Of a DNA stretch of 64,000 nucleotides, positions 21,199 through 30,752 are shown piece by piece. Origin of the DNA: Cladosporium sp. IMV 00045. Lineage: Eukaryota > Ascomycota > Dothideomycetes > Cladosporiales > Cladosporiaceae. Position numbers and translations under genes: made by a program. The first letter of the stretch is position 1. Each line of letters begins with the position of its first letter. Location: NCBI GenBank assembly GCA_001931905.2, contig MSJI02000925.1, forward strand, positions 47,716-111,715. Reading direction: 5' to 3'. The notes under the pieces are model-generated. The model did not search any database, had not been told where the DNA came from, and was given only the letters and a program-made list of their open reading frames with translations.

Positions 21199-21788
21199 GG
21201 TCAGTGGTGGGGATGCATGAAGAGGCTGTGTGTGCTATGGTGAGAGGTTGTCCGAGGTGTTAGTTGGAAATGTAATGGAGGTGAAGGATGTTGTGGTAGT
21301 GGTAATGCAAGAAATTGAAGATGGGCAAGCTACTTATACGAAACATCATGTAGAGAATGGTCTGGCTTCTGATGCTGGCGCAGCGAGCATGTGAAGTCTC
21401 GATTGAAGCTGACCATCACTGCATCTAACACGGAGAAGGTAAGCTTCAGTGAACCACCTTGACCGGTAGACTTGTGGCTTTGATGCTATGAGTTAGTCAC
21501 ATCTCAAGTGATGCTGGTTCGCATAGTGAAGCGGACTCGAGCTGGAAACCGCTCACTCGGTTGGTGGGTATTCGCCTCTAGTGGAAATAATGCTGACTCG
21601 TGAGATGTCGAGTGATGTCAGTCTCACGCGGTATGTCCAAGTGAAGTGTGAATGTTTCGCTTGTAAAAAAGGATCTGAAGTGAAATTAGACTTTGACTCC
21701 AAAACAAGCTTACAATGACAACCCGCCGCCCTACCCAACCATGCACCGAGACGCCGTGCAAATGATTATGACAATACAATATTACAGC
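21199..21788. promoter_or_regulatory. GTPase (unit B) upstream region and Rab 3' region
   Basis: 590 bp. It is unlike the corresponding unit-A spacer until about 21680, where near-identity resumes (GTGAAATTAGACTTTG in both). No gene is seen. Confidence 0.6.
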
Positions 21789-22702
21789 TCAACAGCAACC
21801 ACCCGCAGCGCCCTTCTTCCCAGAACCTGCACCGCCTCCTCCCAGATTCACAGTCCTTCCTCCACCGCCTGCACCAGGGCCTTTCACGCCACTTCTCCGG
21901 TCATTGAGATCGTACTTCCCCGCCTCGATGTTCTGGTATATCCTCTCCGATACCTCCAGGAAAGCCCTCTCAACACCCTCGCCGCTCTTTGCGCTCGTCT
22001 CCACGTACTGCATGACTTTGTTATCTCGGCACCATTCCTCCGCCTCTTCCTTCGTCACTTGTCGCTGATTGGGCTTCGCATTGTCGGCTCCTACTGTTGA
22101 TGAAGGCGCGAGATCGGATTTATTGCCCACGAGAACCACCACGATGTCTTCCTCAGCTATTTGTCGTAGGTCGTGTAACCAAGACGTTACGCTGTTGAAG
22201 GTATTCCGTCTGGTGATATCGAAAACGAGCAACGCTCCCGATGCGCCTCGGAAGTATGATCGCGTGATGGATTTGTACGTCTCTTGCCCTGCGGTGTCCC
22301 AGAGTGATAGTTTCATGTACTTTTGCTCGGGCTCCTTGGACTGCGCTGGCTGTCCTTTGCCCTTGCTCTTGCTTTTTGGCGCATCGTTTGGCGAAGATGT
22401 GACGGGTTCGGACGAGGTGCCTGCGGGGTTGTTGATGTTGTATTCCAAGCTTGCCGGTGGGCCTACGGGGACGATGCGAGATCCAAATTCAACGCCGATG
22501 GTGACATCGTGGTGGGAAACAAAGCGTCCTTCGCAAAGGCGGATTGTGAGCTATATCGGGGCGCATGGTTAGCTTATGCTGGAATCGCATGGACCGCTGG
22601 GGCGTGGGAGGATCACAGGCATACACTTGATTTTCCAGAGCCAGAGTCTCCAATCGTCACGATCTTGCTAATGAAGCTGTATGGTTGGGTTGGTTGAGCC
22701 AT
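21789..22702 (-). CDS. Rab4/Ypt4-like small GTPase (unit B)
   Basis: Exons 22625..22702 and 21789..22550 encode 279 aa. The protein differs from the unit-A copy at only three positions by eye: Pro to Ser in the inserted segment, and Ile to Leu and Ala to Ser in the Gly-rich tail. All nucleotide-binding motifs, the interswitch insertion and the C-terminal double Cys are kept. Most nucleotide differences are silent. It is either a second functional gene or the same gene from the other haplotype. Confidence 0.92.
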
Positions 22703-23519
22703 GGCGAGATGGAGATTGGAGCTGTGGAAGCTCTCTGTAGATGAGGACTCGCAGCTTCCGGTATCCAATCGGTATCTCAGATCTTAGGTCGGATCTCAAT
22801 CAGTATGTACAAAGAAAGTCAAGTATCTTCAACGAGAGGGCGTCTGGTGCAAGTGGTTTGTAATAGGATCAGTACATGTACTGTGTCGTGTGCATGGCAA
22901 AGCATCCTCCACCGAGATACCCTGGCGCTGGTCGGCGTTGGCTAGAACTGGGGAAGCGAGGGAAGCAACCCTCCGGGCCGAGATCGAGTCTCAGCCTCAT
23001 CAAAGACAATTGACATCATGCAGGTCCCCGCCATTCAAGTTCAATCGTTCCATGCCCGCCGCCGATCTGACGGTGGTGGAAGCATTAATAACAGCACATA
23101 AACGGAGCGGCTGATCCAACCAAAGCCTTCCCGAGAGACCAGTCACCTGGTAAATAAGGCACGTGGCCTATCATTAACCTCTGACACTGTCTCCAGGCCC
23201 TCCCAGATTTAGTCTCCGAACAACGTGTACATGTAGTCATCTTAGCCTCATCTTCCACCGCCCGTCGAGTCACCAGTTTACTTTACGCTTTGCCAATAGG
23301 AACATCAGAACCAATCGTAGTCCCCACATCCTCCACAGTCTTCAACTCTACCTGCTCGAGCCACCGACAGGTCCATCGAACACCATTCTTCAACGAACAA
23401 CTCTGGCTCTTGCATCTTCTTCTTCCAAACTTTGTAGACCACAAGCAAGACTCTTTCACCGAATACTTTATCGAACATCCTCATCCTCATCCTCGTCTCT
23501 CCGAGTACACTCGAAGAAG
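22703..23519. promoter_or_regulatory. divergent promoter between Rab (unit B) and LOG gene
   Basis: 817 bp between divergent start codons. Duplication with unit A ends at 23031; the remainder is single copy. The 5' UTR of the LOG gene is CT-rich (about 23440-23510). No specific site is recognised. Confidence 0.5.
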
Positions 23520-24314
23520 ATGAGCTCAGCAATCCCCAAACAAGTCCTCCACGACTCCAACAACGGCACTCCCGTGCCCGACAGTCCTTCGAGGCCGCCT
23601 ACTGTCTGCGTCTTGTATGATCTTCCTCTTAACAACGTCCCAACAACATCCACCGCTAACCCAACCCCCAGCTGCGGCGCCTCACCAGGTAACTCCCCCC
23701 TGCACCTCGAAGCCGCTCGCGCCCTCGGCCGCGCCCTCCACGAAAATGGCATGAACCTCGTCTACGGCGGCGGCACGGTCGGCATCATGGGCGAAGTGGC
23801 CAAGACCCTCGTATCACTCTCCGGCCCCGACTCAGTGCACGGCATCATCCCCGCGGCCCTGCTGCGGTTCGAGCGCAGCTACGACGAGAACGGCGTGGCG
23901 TTGGAAGACGGCGGGTCGGCGCAGAAGTTGATCGACGAGAAGACCTTTGGCAAGACCACCGTGGTCAAGGACATGCACACGCGCAAGCAGATGATGGCGC
24001 GGGAGGTGATGGAGGGCGGCGCGGGAGGCGGCTTCGTCGCGCTGACGGGCGGATACGGTACGCTCGAGGAGCTGATGGAGATTGTCACTTGGAATCAGCT
24101 GGGAATCCACGCTAGGGGTGTGGTGGTGTATAACGTCGACAGATACTGGGATGGATTGATGCAGTGGGTGAAGAAAGCGGTCGAGTCTGGCTTCATTTCT
24201 ACCAGCAACGAAGGCATCATGGTCGAGGCGAAAGAGGCCAACGAGGTGATCGACTGCCTTCGCGGATACACGAATTCGGAGGGAAGATTCAAGCTTCACT
24301 GGGGCGAGAAGTGA
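23520..24314 (+). CDS. LOG-family protein (cytokinin riboside monophosphate phosphoribohydrolase type)
   Basis: Exon 1 (23520..23614) and exon 2 (23672..24314) are separated by a 57-nt intron (donor GTATGA, branch GCTAACC, acceptor CAG). The intron is a multiple of three without a stop, so an unspliced frame also looks open; splicing restores the family start TVCVFCGASPGNSP. The product is 245 aa. LVYGGGTVGIMGEVA (~75) and LTGGYGTLEELMEIVTWNQL (~165) are the two LOG signatures: the GGG nucleotide loop and the GGYGTLEE active-site block. LOG enzymes release free cytokinin base from riboside monophosphate, and some family members act on other nucleotide monophosphates. Fungal members are common and few are tested, so the substrate is inferred. 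Confidence 0.92.
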   Translation: MSSAIPKQVLHDSNNGTPVPDSPSRPPTVCVLYDLPLNNVPTTSTANPTPSCGASPGNSPLHLEAARALGRALHENGMNLVYGGGTVGIMGEVAKTLVSLSGPDSVHGIIPAALLRFERSYDENGVALEDGGSAQKLIDEKTFGKTTVVKDMHTRKQMMAREVMEGGAGGGFVALTGGYGTLEELMEIVTWNQLGIHARGVVVYNVDRYWDGLMQWVKKAVESGFISTSNEGIMVEAKEANEVIDCLRGYTNSEGRFKLHWGEK

Positions 24315-24957
24315 ACTCTGACGGAGTGAATCTTCCTTGAAGATTGCGACGTTCAGGTAGCATGATGGGCACTACCAAGCGGCTGAAAGCATGGTTGCCT
24401 TTTTGGATTGATCGGCTGGATGCGGAATGCAACTTGCATGAACGCAATGCACGACGAAATACGAGGCATGACGCGGATATTGCGCACTTTTCGCGCACGC
24501 CGAAGGTACGATAAAGCTAGAACATTGACGATAGCAACGACACGCTGTAGATATGAGAGTCTTTTAGAGGCAAGACGCGAGGGCCTCGTATAGGCGCGGA
24601 GCTACATACATCTATGTACTCGTCAGCGTGGTGAATCAGAATAGCGAATGTATAGAAAGGCAATTGGAACCTCAAAGAAGCATGATGCTACGCAAACAAA
24701 CGAGATCGTAAGTGCCACCGGCAACATCGCTGCTGAAAAGGTGTAGGAGAGTTGGAGGCGTAGAGAAAACAAAACATCCCGCTATAGGGTACTCCAGTGA
24801 ATTGAACGTGCAATGAACGAAAAGACATGTACGATAGCAGATTGCGAGGAACATAGTCAGCAACGCCATGATTGAACAGGAAGATGGTCGGTGCTCGTTG
24901 GCTGCTTCGTTTATTGAATGGATGTGTCGGATCCGTATACGCAAGCAAGCTGCATCA
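24315..24957. other. intergenic, no gene seen
   Basis: Downstream of the LOG gene and downstream of the minus-strand fragment that ends at 24958. Only short open frames without protein-like composition are present; it probably includes two 3' UTRs. Confidence 0.45.
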
Positions 24958-25380
24958 CTAGGTCTCTTCATTGAACAATAGCTGCGCTGCTTTCGTTGAT
25001 GTTGTCTTTGTGAATGATGTAGCTTGCAGGACATTCTCAAAGTCATTTTCGTCCCAGTCGGTGGGGGCTACATCGTCATCGAATCGAACAAGAACGAAGG
25101 GAGCAGTGGTAAAGTGTTCTGCTTTCGCATAGACCGCATCCGCAAATGACCGCTGATGATCCAAGCGTCCAGCAGAGACGTCCGCAGACTCGCAGATAAC
25201 GACAATGACCGCAGCAGCTTGTTCGATGAAAGCGGTGTGGGTTTCGGTCATGCCAACTTCGGGCACGTATGGCACGTGTCGTAGGCGACGGTGCATCTTG
25301 CTCAGCTCGCGACCGAAATCTTCAAATGGATCTGCTGGCCCGTATTTGGAACGTGATCGTTTTGTTTCGCTGGCTTCAGG
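24958..25380 (-). pseudogene. fragment resembling the C-terminal tail of a fungal GH3 beta-N-acetylglucosaminidase-like protein
   Basis: A protein-like frame reads KYGPADPFEDFGRELSKMHR, then HVPYVPEVGMTETHTAFI, then AAVIVVICESADV and APFVLVRFDD, ending AAQLLFNEET with a stop at 24958. The pattern Y-x-P-x-x-G-x-T-x-T-H-x-x-F followed by a hydrophobic strand and a final A-x-L-L-F reminds me of the C-terminal region of fungal GH3 NagZ-like enzymes; this is memory of the family, not a search. The frame stays open upstream only to a TGA near 25411, and no GH3 catalytic domain is seen upstream. An exon in another frame (about 25440-25616) could join it, but splice signals are weak. A relic is most likely; a small gene is possible. 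Confidence 0.3.
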
Positions 25381-27358
25381 ACGGGTGTAAGGAGCAGGAC
25401 CAAGGACTCAGGGGTAAGAGACCGCAAGACAGCCAGACTGTGAGAAGAGTAACGCATCATTTTGCAGTCGCTTCCTGGAGAGCCGTCACGGTCTGAGTCC
25501 AAAGCGGAAGTTTGAGCCTCTGGCTCTTGAGGCCTTGCCGGAGGTTGAGTGTCTTGATAGTTGATCCGGAAAGTCAAAGTATCTGACCACAAGGTATTGT
25601 GGTTCAAGTCTCTCATAGCTCAGCGTAAGGTGGTGCTGGAGAGGTCGAGGAAGAGATAAGGGCGTCGCGCAAGTCTGCTTGTGAAATCCAGACCACAAAG
25701 AAATACTCTTCGCTCGAGACACGCGAGTTCATGGACCTAGGGATTCGAAATGAGCCGACAAGAGGCGCGAAGAGGTGTGAAACGTCCGGTGATGTTGGCT
25801 ACCGAGCTGTCAGGTATACCCAGATGTGATGGACTAATAACGTTCAACTTGAGGTCGTCAGAAGCGTGCCCATGAAATACGACACTGAAAAATGGCCACC
25901 CAAAAGTGCACAAGCCCTGCTCAGGTTGTCAATGCGAACGGAGAAAGCCAGAGAACGAAACAACAAGACGGCAAGTGTAGGGTTGCGCTGAACGAGCGGT
26001 GCTCGCTTAATTTTTATTGCCGTGAAATGGTTGGTTACGCAGCAGAAAATTGTTGCACAATTGTATTGACGGCTGGCCGGACAAACCCAAGATGCGGGAG
26101 ACAAGCAAGCGTCAAAGCTGCGAAGGAGCCACTTACTGATATTGGTCGGGAAAAGGTGCAGCGATGCTACATGGGCACGACCAATTGACAAGCTGAGATT
26201 GGCCGCCGGTATACGAGATGTACGTGCAGGTGTTAACCCTTTGCGTTGGATCTGACTGTCTGCGCCCACTTCGATAAATCGAAAGATAGAAAAAATCGTT
26301 GTGTGGATTAGATCAGCGCCATTTCAAGTGCGAATGATCGAGCATCTGCCTCGTGCGTCCTTGACCAGGCATGTCCGTGAATGGTCCATCGTCCAGAGGC
26401 CTGCTCTGTGGCGGCTGATGCCGCCAGTCCCATGCATGAAGTATGGAGGCACCCCGCAGTGTGTTGGCCCAAGAAGGTCGTGCGACTGTGATGAGGCGCG
26501 GGTGGAAAAAGCGAGGCTTATTACATGTACACGAAGGTGAGAAGTGCAATCAAGCAGAAAGCATGAGCTCGCCGGACCAGTAACAGGACGACCATGGAGC
26601 AAGCTGAGCCAGACAGCTTGTGCCGGACGGCGCGGTGTAACAGAACTGGGGTTATTGTCTTGCTTTGTGTGGTCGAACCGAGGTATGCGGCATGGGTGAA
26701 TGCGTGCATGCTGCAGATAACCACAGGCGACAGCAGCTGTTGGAAGCGGCCGCGGAGGTCAGCAAAGAGGCCGTCCATCTCCTGCAAATGCTGTCCCTGT
26801 CGTGGAACACCTCCTAAAGATATTAGACTATCGTATTGTTGGCGTCGAGAGGTGGCATTTGCTGGCAATGAAACAGATCGAACTGCGCTGCTTCAAGCAA
26901 ACCCCTGTCTAGATGATGTTGGCGGACCGCAGTGCCGTTGCCGTCTCCAAGGTGGATGACTTTAACGTGCATCGGGGTGGGTATGTTGGATTTCTGCAGG
27001 CTCTGCTGTAGCGGTTGCACCTCCAATCAAACATCACCGTTGAATCGTGTTGCGGGATGACAGATCATCTGGGCTGAAGTGAGAGGAGGACAGCGTAAAG
27101 CAGCCTTCTCAACTACAGATGGTGGCAGTTGATGGTAGTCCCTTGCTCGGTGAAGGGCAGAAAGAGTGTGTGGCATGTAGACCTCAGCACAGCACGGCGA
27201 AACTCCGGGCGCAGCACGGCAAGTCGCGATTTGACGTGAGATGACTTCACCAGAGGAGCATGCAAAACGATTAAGTTGCATTCGTCAACCGACAATAATA
27301 TTGGACTGGACTGGCAGCTACATACAGCGGAACAAGGTGCTGATCAGTCCTTATTGTG
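25381..27358. other. gene-poor region
   Basis: About 2 kb without a supported gene. Open frames of 60-120 codons occur on both strands but lack conserved-looking sequence and overlap each other. No transposon ends, tandem repeat or RNA gene could be recognised. The last few hundred bases should contain the promoter of the CRT10-like gene. Confidence 0.4.
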
Positions 27359-29472
27359 ATGGTGCGCCGTTGTGTCGAAGCCATCCCACGAGGCCACACC
27401 TCATTTGAAGAACGATTCCCTGGCAAGAGAAGGCGCATCGATGAAGGCTTGCCGCCACTTGCGCCTTGGAGATCGAACCTGGTAACACTCATCATGATCA
27501 AAGACGGCGATCCCTGCAACTCACTGACGAGTCATACAGACCGCACTATCTCAGTATCACAATCTCTACTTCATTGCATATGGTGCCGACATTTATGTCT
27601 ACGAACCGGAATTTCCCGAGCAAAGCATCCATGACCCTGTGCTCATACTCCCTTCACAACCTTCGTCTCCGGGTCTCTTTGGCCACATAGATCGGAGTGA
27701 GCCGCATGCTATCAACTACCTAATAGTTGAGAAACTCGGCAAAGATGAGGTGATTGCCAACGTTCGCGACGATGGCGATGTCGAAATTTTCCTTGTCCGC
27801 CATGTCTTACATGCCATCAGCACTCGAACAACATCTGGCCACAATGTCAAAGTCCCCGTTGCCGACAATGTGAAGCCCATATTTCAAAGAAACGTAGGCA
27901 TCAGTGCTTGGGGACTAGCCATCCATACTCAAGCACGAATACTCGCTGTTAGCTCGAACCGACACGAAGTCACGATCTTCCGCTTTGGGCTCGTCGATGA
28001 GCTTGAGGCACCCAAAGGCTCCCGACGGAATGCAATGCTTAGCGGTCAGCTAGGAGAGTGGGTGGAGGAGCACGGTGACGACAATCCAGAATCTCGGAGA
28101 GAACGAAATGCGGATGTCACCCGTCAAGTTCTAAATGGAGAGGCCAACATACCACACATTGCTTTCTGCAATACGGGCGACGATCCAGATGGGCGTTGGC
28201 TGCTCACGACCGACATCAGTGGCGTTTGTCGTGCAATAGACCTGCACAAATTCGCACTTGTCCAGGCCTTTCGATTTGGGCCCTCATTCGGACTACCTCT
28301 TGCAGGAGGTAGCTACGATCGAATAAATGCCGGCTGGGGCATCATGTTTCTGGACACTAGGTCATTCGTCGCACAAGACAGCATACAGGAAGCTTTGGGT
28401 ATGGAAGACGAAGAGCTACCTCCAGACACAAAAACTGACCCACGGGTCTGGGATCTCAGCAAGACGTTGCGCCACCTGCCGGATGTTTCAAACGCTTTCC
28501 GCGAACCTAGATTGATGAAGGGACCAATGACTCCAGTGCGTGAGGTATCACAATCAACGACCGGTCCAAGCAGTGGCGCGAGCTCACCTTCGAACACTCA
28601 AACTGCAGTAACATCAAACCTCACAGCCGTTCTGGCAAGCGTGCTAGAACAGGCCGGACAAGAGGAATCCGCGGACGAAGAAGATGCAGGTGTGGCACTT
28701 GATCCTGGAGTCATCCCTGATCATTCAGATCCAGACCTCGACCCAGACACTGGAGAGTCACCGAGCGAAGACCAAGAACTCGTCGATGTAGAGATGTGGT
28801 CTGACGATGAAGGGTCTGACGGCGAAGGCACCGAAGATTCGATCTCTCAAACTGCCTATTACGGTGGGCAGCGAATATGTGGCAATGTGCCTCAATTCGT
28901 TCGCGGTACAGATCTATGCGAAGATCTCCCATGCCCGGTTCTCCACGCATCTATTCGCAACGTATACCTACTGCAACCTTCGATGCAGCGCTGCGTCAAA
29001 ATGATCCTTTCATGCCACCGCTAGTTGGAATGGCTGCCCCTCTGAAACAAAGCATTCAAGCCGAGTACAGCGCTCTTAATTCGTTCGATCGGCTAAACAT
29101 GCATGCCCATATACCAACGCTAGGCGTGGTAGTGCTCGCTTCGCAGAAAGGTCGTGCTGTTGTTATGTCTTTGGCGCGGATATCTCAAAATACGAAATAC
29201 CAGCCGACATCGATCTCCAGCTAGGTTTCAAAACAAATTTCACCTTGCGAGCAGAGTGTGTTCTACCTTTCGAGAGCGAGGAGCGTGCAGGTCAGAGACC
29301 ATTCTCGCCACTTCACGGAATTGCAGTGGGGCCAATTCAAGGGACGGAGAGCTCGCCAGACCACTTAAAACGGTGGAAGTTGATGATGATGTTCCAAGAC
29401 CATTCGATTCTGAGCTACGAGATCCGGCGAACCAAAGGAAAAGACATCAGGGTTCAAGACCTTGTCATATGA
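27359..29472 (+). CDS. CRT10-like protein, with two apparent frameshifts
   Basis: Exon 1 (27359..27481) joins exon 2 (27540 on) through an intron with donor GTAACA, branch CTGAC and acceptor CAG. The protein then reads YHNLYFIAYGADIYVYEPEF and continues for about 470 residues, with an acidic middle. The frame then breaks twice: near 28975-28983 (YLLQP then FDAALRQNDPF) and at an A run, 29185-29188 (after LARISQ, resuming YEIPADIDLQLGFKTNF). Each break equals one missing base. The last frame contains AECVLPFESEERAGQRPFSP and ends at 29472. The whole would be about 685 aa. CRT10 in yeast is linked to transcriptional control of ribonucleotide reductase genes and has a WD-like fold. The homology is from memory of the family. 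The gene may be a recent pseudogene, or the breaks may be sequencing errors. Confidence 0.65.
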
Positions 29473-29584
29473 GCGAAGCCTGCACGATCTGGAGCAGCAC
29501 AGCTTGACTACAAATTCAGTTGCCCCCAGCAAGACACAAAGATATCACGTGCGCTCGCGCACAACCAAAGCCGAAACTCGCAAC

Positions 29585-30215
29585 TCAAAACTGCCGCCAC
29601 CCTTCCCCTCCCACGACCTGACCGGCATGCTGCTTCTTGCCCTCCTCCGACTTCCCAACCCACACGCTCGTCGCATCCTCCACCCTCCCCGTCCCAAACT
29701 TCTGTAGCAAAAACTCCTTCAACGCCTCAATCTCCCTCCTACTCTCCCCCTCCAACGCCCCCAAATCCCCCTCCCCCTCCTTCCTCAACTTCTCCACCCG
29801 GCGAATAAACGCCACCCCACCTTCCAGACCCCCTTGTTCCTCCGGCCACACGGCGCGGAAGACGTCGCTGTCCCTCACGTCCCCATACCACGCTTCCGCG
29901 TTGCGGTAGTCGCCTTCCACGCGGTGCAGGATGCCGTGCACGAACATGCCTTCGAGCGCGGGCTTGCTTTCCATGTGGCGCACGAGGAAGTGCGCGGATG
30001 AGAGGTCGGAGTTGAGGATGTGCAGGAGGGCTTCGAGCGTGGGGTGCAGGGCGAGGGAGGAGATGGGGTGGCTGAGGGAGGGGTGGCGGGGGTGAGGGGA
30101 GGGGGAGGGGAGGACGGGGAAGGCGGTGTTGTTGGTGTTGGTGTTGGTGTTGTGTTGGGCTGGTGAGGTGGGCGTAGAGGTCGGCGAATGTTGGGTTAGG
30201 AGGGAGGGATGTCAT
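29585..30215 (-). CDS. small conserved fungal protein of unknown function, frame broken in a repeat
   Basis: Starting at the ATG 30215, the frame reads MTSLPPNPTFADLYAHLTSP. It then enters a hexanucleotide repeat (GGTGTT units, about 30125-30155, plus strand). The protein-like sequence resumes in another frame with TAFPVLPSP, HPTLEALLHILNSDLSSAHF, LVRHMESKPALEGMFVHGIL and HRVEGDYRNAEAWYGDVRDS, down to the stop at 29585. Joined, it would be about 209 aa. The pattern of a helical H-x-L-x-x-L-x-D-L-x-x-A-H-x-L-x-R-H-M block followed by H-R-x-E-G-D-x-x-N-A-x-x-W-Y is, in my memory, a conserved Ascomycota protein without known function. A one-base gain (or two-base loss) within the repeat explains the break. 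Confidence 0.6.
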
Positions 30216-30752
30216 GTTGTCTTGTGGTAGTCTTGAATTGGTGGCGGAGGTTGTTTCAGTCGGTCAACGAGTAGATGTATAATGCTGTGAGAGATGTCCT
30301 GAAATCGACGATATGATTGATGGTATTGATGGTTTTCTGTAAAATGCGCACATGATTTAGTGTTCTTCTGTTCATGTTTCTTTGCCCACCGAAGTCTTTG
30401 TCGTCATCATTGATATGACGTTGGGAGTCTCAGCTTCTCACCTTCAACTCGTCTTTTTGTCCCTCAGTGCACGTTCACAGAGTTATAACTTTAGTATGGA
30501 GGCTTCTATCGCTCATGTCTGACCTCATGTGAGGTAAGTCATATGTAGATGAGCTAGAGTCACATCGCGGCTGCCACAGAGAAGCGAACTACTGTATAAG
30601 CCTATGTGTCTCGGTTTTGGCATCTCTTCACCTGCATAGGACACGATCTGAAGATTGCAATGAAAATCGCAGAGACGTAAAGCAATCATAACACTTGTAT
30701 ATTTCCAATAAACTCATATAACTCAATACACTATCTACGAACAAATCGTGCC
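30216..30752. other. intergenic
   Basis: 537 bp between the start of the small gene and the stop of the transporter gene. AT-rich, with no open frame of note. Confidence 0.5.

Larger units (their letters stand above)
17272..23031. repeat. duplicated unit B (broken GTPase + Rab4-like gene)
   Basis: Second copy of the ~5.8 kb unit, in the same orientation as 11463..17251. It starts directly after the N gap. Gene order and exon plan match unit A. Beyond 23031 the sequence is single copy and continues into the LOG gene. Confidence 0.9.

Noticed and set aside
11463..23031. Repeat-induced point mutation as the cause of GTPase divergence
   Set aside because: The differences include many transversions and indels, the Rab genes in the same repeats are almost unchanged, and no excess of TpA-type stop codons is seen.
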